NCBI GenBank assembly: GCA_016293805.1
Contig: JAEDDI010000015.1
Span: 1-41,749 of the forward strand
From: Bacillota bacterium
GTDB lineage: Bacteria; Bacillota; Clostridia; Peptostreptococcales; Anaerovoracaceae
Length of the DNA: 41,749 bases
Direction of reading: 5' to 3'
Below the pieces are notes generated by a model. The model saw only the letters and a program-made list of their open reading frames with translations, ran no database searches and was not told the origin of the DNA. Below are positions 41,708-41,749 of the stretch, one piece after another. A program made the position numbers and the translations under genes. The stretch's first letter is position 1. Every line of letters begins with the position of its first letter.

Positions 41708-41733
41708 AAAACCACGCGTTTGACGCGTGGTTC
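41708..41733. repeat. 26-bp palindromic repeat, copy 2 (REP-like)
   Basis: Identical to 22-47 and in the same orientation: 9-bp arms at 41710-41718 and 41724-41732 around TTTGA. Here it lies in an intergenic region directly after the hslU terminator. On the minus strand it is followed by TTTTC, so it could terminate a minus-strand gene lying beyond the window. Confidence 0.7.
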
Positions 41734-41749
41734 CGGAAATGCTATGCAT

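Noticed and set aside
22..41733. The two end repeats as part of a CRISPR array or as transposon terminal repeats
   Set aside because: There are only two copies 41.7 kb apart with no spacers or cas genes, and both are in the same orientation, not inverted. The genes between them are conserved housekeeping loci.

Overview
The window reads as a compact, gene-dense stretch of chromosome from an anaerobic member of the Clostridia (Bacillota). The evidence is gene order and content: a priA-def-fmt-rsmB-stp-prkC-rsgA-rpe block, topA-hslV-hslU, a PASTA-domain kinase, strong AGGAGG ribosome binding sites, TGnTATAAT promoters, AGA-rich and moderately AT-rich coding, and a set of [FeFe]-hydrogenase maturases. 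The genus cannot be fixed from sequence alone. No tRNA, rRNA, prophage, insertion sequence or CRISPR array was seen. No gap without a gene exceeds 300 bases, and the largest gaps hold promoters, terminators and one short ORF.

Layout. 19-948 (minus): a YhcC-type radical SAM protein. 1030-11080 (plus): a long, tightly packed run of queH, priA, def, fmt, a YugP-type zinc protease, rsmB, stp, prkC, rsgA and rpe, closed by an intrinsic terminator. It covers queuosine synthesis, replication restart, N-terminal formyl-Met chemistry, rRNA modification, Ser/Thr phospho-signalling and ribosome maturation. 11121-13869: an MBL hydrolase, recX, tcdA, a GNAT acetyltransferase and a 59-residue membrane protein. 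13936-15383: an unrecognised 153-residue protein plus a WYL regulator, with their own promoter and terminator. 15474-19882: rmuC, a metallophosphoesterase, deoB and a pyrimidine-nucleoside phosphorylase (nucleoside salvage). 20094-20969 (minus): a DMT-family transporter. 21081-24570: an M18 aminopeptidase, an ABC-F ATPase and a cupin. 24709-28665: a TM1266-type regulator with hydE, hydG and hydF, which build the H-cluster of [FeFe] hydrogenase; no hydrogenase structural gene is present. 28741-31320: tdk and an RNase R. 31353-35671 (minus): trkA and two tandem trkH genes for potassium uptake. 35800-41665: a Cof-type phosphatase, dprA, topA, hslV and hslU.

Most of the window is conserved housekeeping, and I did not find a clearly new multi-gene system. 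The observations most worth checking are: a roughly 100-nt leader with a terminator and a possible antiterminator ahead of the hydrogenase-maturation operon; an identical 26-bp palindromic repeat at both ends of the window, one copy encoding the C-terminus of the radical SAM protein; a PriA that seems to lack the winged-helix domain; the unassigned 153-residue protein/WYL unit with an adjacent tiny membrane protein; and two diverged TrkH subunits sharing one TrkA.
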